A DNA stretch of 64,000 nucleotides from Nitrospiraceae bacterium (lineage in GTDB: Bacteria; Nitrospirota; Nitrospiria; Nitrospirales; Nitrospiraceae). A program made the translations under genes and the position numbers. Each line of letters opens with the position of its first letter. Position 1 is the stretch's first letter. Below are positions 61,648 through 64,000 of this stretch, in pieces. The stretch lies in the NCBI GenBank assembly GCA_919902505.1, contig CAKKRE010000009.1, positions 28,050 through 92,049 on the forward strand, given 5' to 3'. The notes under the pieces were generated by a model. It saw only the letters and a list, made by a program, of their open reading frames with translations, did no database searches and was not told where the DNA came from.

Positions 61648-63084
61648 ATGAACACGGTCACGAGCACTCAACGAGGCTGGCCACCTCCTCTTCTGAATAT
61701 TGGGCCGGCAGCTCTGGTTGTGCTTCTCGCCTTGACCATGGCGTGCGCTGGTCAGACGACACCGCCTGATCGTTCTGGGGGTCCAGCAACTCTCACGGGT
61801 AAGACTTGCCATTCGGATCAAGCTGAAGACGAGTCGGACCCGCATCCCAAGATACATGATTCTCAGGTATCCCCAACAAAGGAGAATTGCGACATCGACC
61901 GCATCGCGAATGATCAGGAACGGCGGAAGATGGAGAAGTACCTTGCAGAGTTTGTCCGCAAGGAGGACATCGTGCGCAGCCTCAAGCTGTCCTCCGGCGA
62001 AGTGGTCGATTGTGTGGATATCTACAAGCAGCCGGCCATGCGCCATCCTGGGATGGCGGAGCATGTCCTGCAACTGAAGCCCAGCGGCGAGCCTGAGGAC
62101 CGCAGAAACAAGGACCTAGAGGAACCGCTTGGAGAGGTGGACCCGACACTCAAGAGCAAGAAGGATCCTCAATTCCTCAAGCAGGAATATATGGTGGCGA
62201 GGGAGCAGTGTCCCGAGAAGTCTGTTCCCGTTCGTCGGCTGACGATGGACATACTCAAAAATTTCAAAACACTGGAAGAATTCAGGAGGAAGAATCCCCC
62301 GCATCTCGTCGATGGTCCCACAAGCCTGCATCAGTACGCGCATGCATACCGTAATGGGGACAACTGGGGGGCGCAGAGCATTCTGAATGTCTGGAGTCCC
62401 TATACCGAACGGGCCGATGAATTCAGTCTGTCACAGATTTGGGTCGTGCGCGGAAGCGGCGCGAATCGGGAAACCGTTGAAGCGGGATGGCAAAAGTATC
62501 GGGATCTCTATGGTGACTATCGTCCGCGCCTGTTTATCTACTTCACGCCGGACAACTACGGTGACGGGGGTTGCTACAATCTGACGTGTGATGCATTTGT
62601 CCAGGTGAATAACTCCGTCTACATCGGCGGGGGGTTCACGAATATCAGCCAGCATCCCCATCCCTCGACGGCATGGGAATTTGCGCTTCGTTGGCAGAAG
62701 GACGGGACCACCGGCCATTGGTGGCTCAAGTATGGTGACACGTGGGTTGGATACTATCCACGATCCCTGTTCGATTCGAACGGCCTCCGGGACCTGGCTG
62801 CGAAGGTCGACTTTGGTGGAGAAATCATCGATCAGCAACCTGGTGGACGTCATACCAAGACCGATATGGGGAGTGGCCATTTTCCAAGTGATGGGTTCGG
62901 CTATGCAGCCTATCAACGCCAGATCCGATACATCACGACGAGCAATGTGTGGGGAACTCATCCATCCTTGACCGATTCACGCACAGACAGCGATTGTTAT
63001 GACATCTCCGTTTTGAACAGCACAGGATCGTGGGAGCGGTACTTCTACTTTGGCGGTCCCGGTTACAACAATCACTGCCAGTGA
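61648..63084 (+). CDS. Neprosin-family glutamic peptidase, secreted lipoprotein
   Basis: 478 residues from ATG 61648, with AAAGGAG upstream. The signal ends LLALTMACAGQ, giving a likely lipid-anchored Cys. Residues about 30-220 form a propeptide-like region (neprosin activation domain) with QPAMRHPGMAEHVLQLKPS. The catalytic domain (about 235-478) follows plant neprosins closely: NVWSPYTERADEFSLSQIWV, VEAGWQKYRDLYGDYRPRLF, CYNLTCDAFVQVNN, KTDMGSGHFPSDGFGYAAY and FGGPGYNNHCQ. Candidate catalytic glutamates are E278 (VEAGW) and E392 (FGGEI). Such enzymes cleave after proline at low pH. Confidence 0.9.
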   Translation: MNTVTSTQRGWPPPLLNIGPAALVVLLALTMACAGQTTPPDRSGGPATLTGKTCHSDQAEDESDPHPKIHDSQVSPTKENCDIDRIANDQERRKMEKYLAEFVRKEDIVRSLKLSSGEVVDCVDIYKQPAMRHPGMAEHVLQLKPSGEPEDRRNKDLEEPLGEVDPTLKSKKDPQFLKQEYMVAREQCPEKSVPVRRLTMDILKNFKTLEEFRRKNPPHLVDGPTSLHQYAHAYRNGDNWGAQSILNVWSPYTERADEFSLSQIWVVRGSGANRETVEAGWQKYRDLYGDYRPRLFIYFTPDNYGDGGCYNLTCDAFVQVNNSVYIGGGFTNISQHPHPSTAWEFALRWQKDGTTGHWWLKYGDTWVGYYPRSLFDSNGLRDLAAKVDFGGEIIDQQPGGRHTKTDMGSGHFPSDGFGYAAYQRQIRYITTSNVWGTHPSLTDSRTDSDCYDISVLNSTGSWERYFYFGGPGYNNHCQ

Positions 63085-63249
63085 AGAGGCGTGACCCGAT
63101 CATGAGCAAGGAAGCGCAGAAGTCGGGATGAGAGGGCATGGGGTTGACGCGGAGGCAGCTGTCTTGAGGTTCCCTGGTTAGGAGTCTGTCCGCCTAACCC
63201 CTTGCTGTGTGGCGAAGGAGGCGAGGTGAGCTGCAAGGCCGCATACGCA

Positions 63250-63323
63250 TTCTCAACGAGCCAGATTTTGAGGAGGCCTACTGACCCGTTATCTGTCATT
63301 GCAAGGTCTGACACTCAGTCTGG
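63250..63323. repeat. Diverged copy of intergenic repeat (pair with 60571-60643)
   Basis: Second member of the diverged repeat pair, located between the neprosin gene and the GNAT gene. It touches the 3' end of the GNAT gene. No function is visible. Confidence 0.5.
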
Positions 63324-63863
63324 GGCTGTTTGTTGAAGACGGTACAACACATGCCGGCGCAGCCCGGATTCGACGGGCACCTGAGGATGGTCGAACTCGG
63401 AGTCGAACTGCATCCCGAGGCGTTCCATCACCGCACGCGACTTCAGGTTGGCGATGGCGGTGAATGCCACGAGTTCTTCCAGACGGAGTTGCTCGAAGCC
63501 AAACGCGACGGCCAGTTGTGCGGCCTCCGTGGCATAGCCCAGACCCCAATAAGGTTTGGCCAGGCGCCAGCCGACTTCCACGCAGGGAGAACAGGGAAGG
63601 TCATGAGAGGGGATATGCAAGCCGACGAAGCCGGTGAAGCGTCCCGACGCCCGTTCCTCAACCGCCCAGAAACCCCACCCACGTTGGTCGATCAGTCGTA
63701 TGACTCGCTGGGCAAAGGCATCACTCTGCTCTCTGGACCAAGTCGCCGGATAATACCGCATGACATCGGCGTCAGAATTCATTACGGCGAACGGCTCAAG
63801 GTCTGATTGTCGCCACTGCCGGAGTAGAAGACGGGGAGTGAGGAGTTCAGTGGAGGAGAGCAT
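63315..63863 (-). CDS. GNAT-family N-acetyltransferase (RimJ/RimL type)
   Basis: 182 residues. RLLLRQWRQSDLEPFAVMNSD at the N-terminus, VEVGWRLAKPYWGLGYATEA with the acetyl-CoA loop, then AFGFEQLRLEELVAFTAIAN and SRAVMERLGMQFD. This is the RimJ/RimL subgroup that acetylates protein N-termini or small amines. A 3'-fragment of it is duplicated at 51186-51403. No adjacent genes lie to the right within the window. Confidence 0.88.
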   Translation of the reverse strand: MLSSTELLTPRLLLRQWRQSDLEPFAVMNSDADVMRYYPATWSREQSDAFAQRVIRLIDQRGWGFWAVEERASGRFTGFVGLHIPSHDLPCSPCVEVGWRLAKPYWGLGYATEAAQLAVAFGFEQLRLEELVAFTAIANLKSRAVMERLGMQFDSEFDHPQVPVESGLRRHVLYRLQQTAPD

Positions 63864-64000
63864 CGCAAAGCGTTCACGTTTAAGTTAGACCATATGAGGG
63901 CAGGCTAGGCAGAGCGAACGAGCTTTAAGCGACGCTACTAGTATTTAGTTGCATTAATTAGCGATACCGTTCATCCTCTCCCTCAGCAGCACACCTGGGA
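63864..64000. other. Window end, no feature seen
   Basis: About 135 bp upstream of the GNAT gene. An AT-richer stretch (TATTTAGTTGCATTAATTAG) may hold its promoter. Nothing else is recognised. Confidence 0.3.

Noticed and set aside
1..64000. tRNA or rRNA genes
   Set aside because: No cloverleaf-like or rRNA-like stretch was recognised in the intergenic regions I read.

Overview
The window looks like a chromosomal segment of a GC-rich, Gram-negative bacterium, most likely a Nitrospira-type member of the Nitrospirota. The reasons are the many lipoproteins, outer-membrane and LPS-heptose genes, the overall gene style, and a palindromic repeat of a kind I associate with Nitrospira genomes. No nitrification marker lies in the window, so the genus is an inference.

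Region by region. 0-5.4 kb (+): the end of an exopolysaccharide locus (secreted glycosidase-like protein, TPR/beta-barrel outer-membrane protein, polysaccharide deacetylase). 5.4-8.3 kb (-): a phosphorelay operon with three receivers, an HPt protein and a membrane-anchored HEAT-repeat protein but no histidine kinase. 8.7-31.6 kb: mostly housekeeping genes (IMPase-like phosphatase, CorA, LeuCD, a flavin disulfide reductase, MscS channel, XthA, PilZ, LemA with two TPM proteins, MurJ, Ogt, Dtd, isoaspartyl peptidase, MtgA). 31.7-43.5 kb: EngB, two parvulin-type foldases, Mfd, the LPS heptose genes rfaE2 and gmhA, DinB, SprT-like, and SPFH/NfeD. 43.7-46.0 kb (+): an orphan CARF protein of the CRISPR-associated TIGR02710 type, a four-helix-bundle gene in a repeat-flanked insert, and YbgC.

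46.0-55.6 kb is accessory DNA full of decay and duplication. It holds a decayed amidase copy next to an intact amidase, a truncated subtilase, and an I9-type protease-inhibitor gene split by a 173-bp MITE whose removal restores a perfect 79-residue frame. It also holds two paralogous membrane proteins, each preceded by the same 38-bp array of four phased GTATC/GATAC half-sites, a HigBA-like toxin-antitoxin pair, a fragment of a GNAT gene whose full copy is 12 kb away, an IS4-family element with an 11-bp target duplication, and a frameshifted IS30-family element.

55.6-64.0 kb: a secreted small protein, a giant transglutaminase/DUF2126 protein with the proteasome-like peptidase Anbu, a repeat-rich 840-bp gap with a second MITE and a third degenerate GTATC/GATAC array, a SmpA/BamE-like protein divergent from a plant-like neprosin (glutamic peptidase) lipoprotein, and an intact GNAT acetyltransferase.

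The most notable items are the MITE-split inhibitor beside a broken subtilase, the phased operator shared by the membrane paralogs, the orphan CARF protein whose HEPN-like motif lacks its arginine, and the neprosin homologue.
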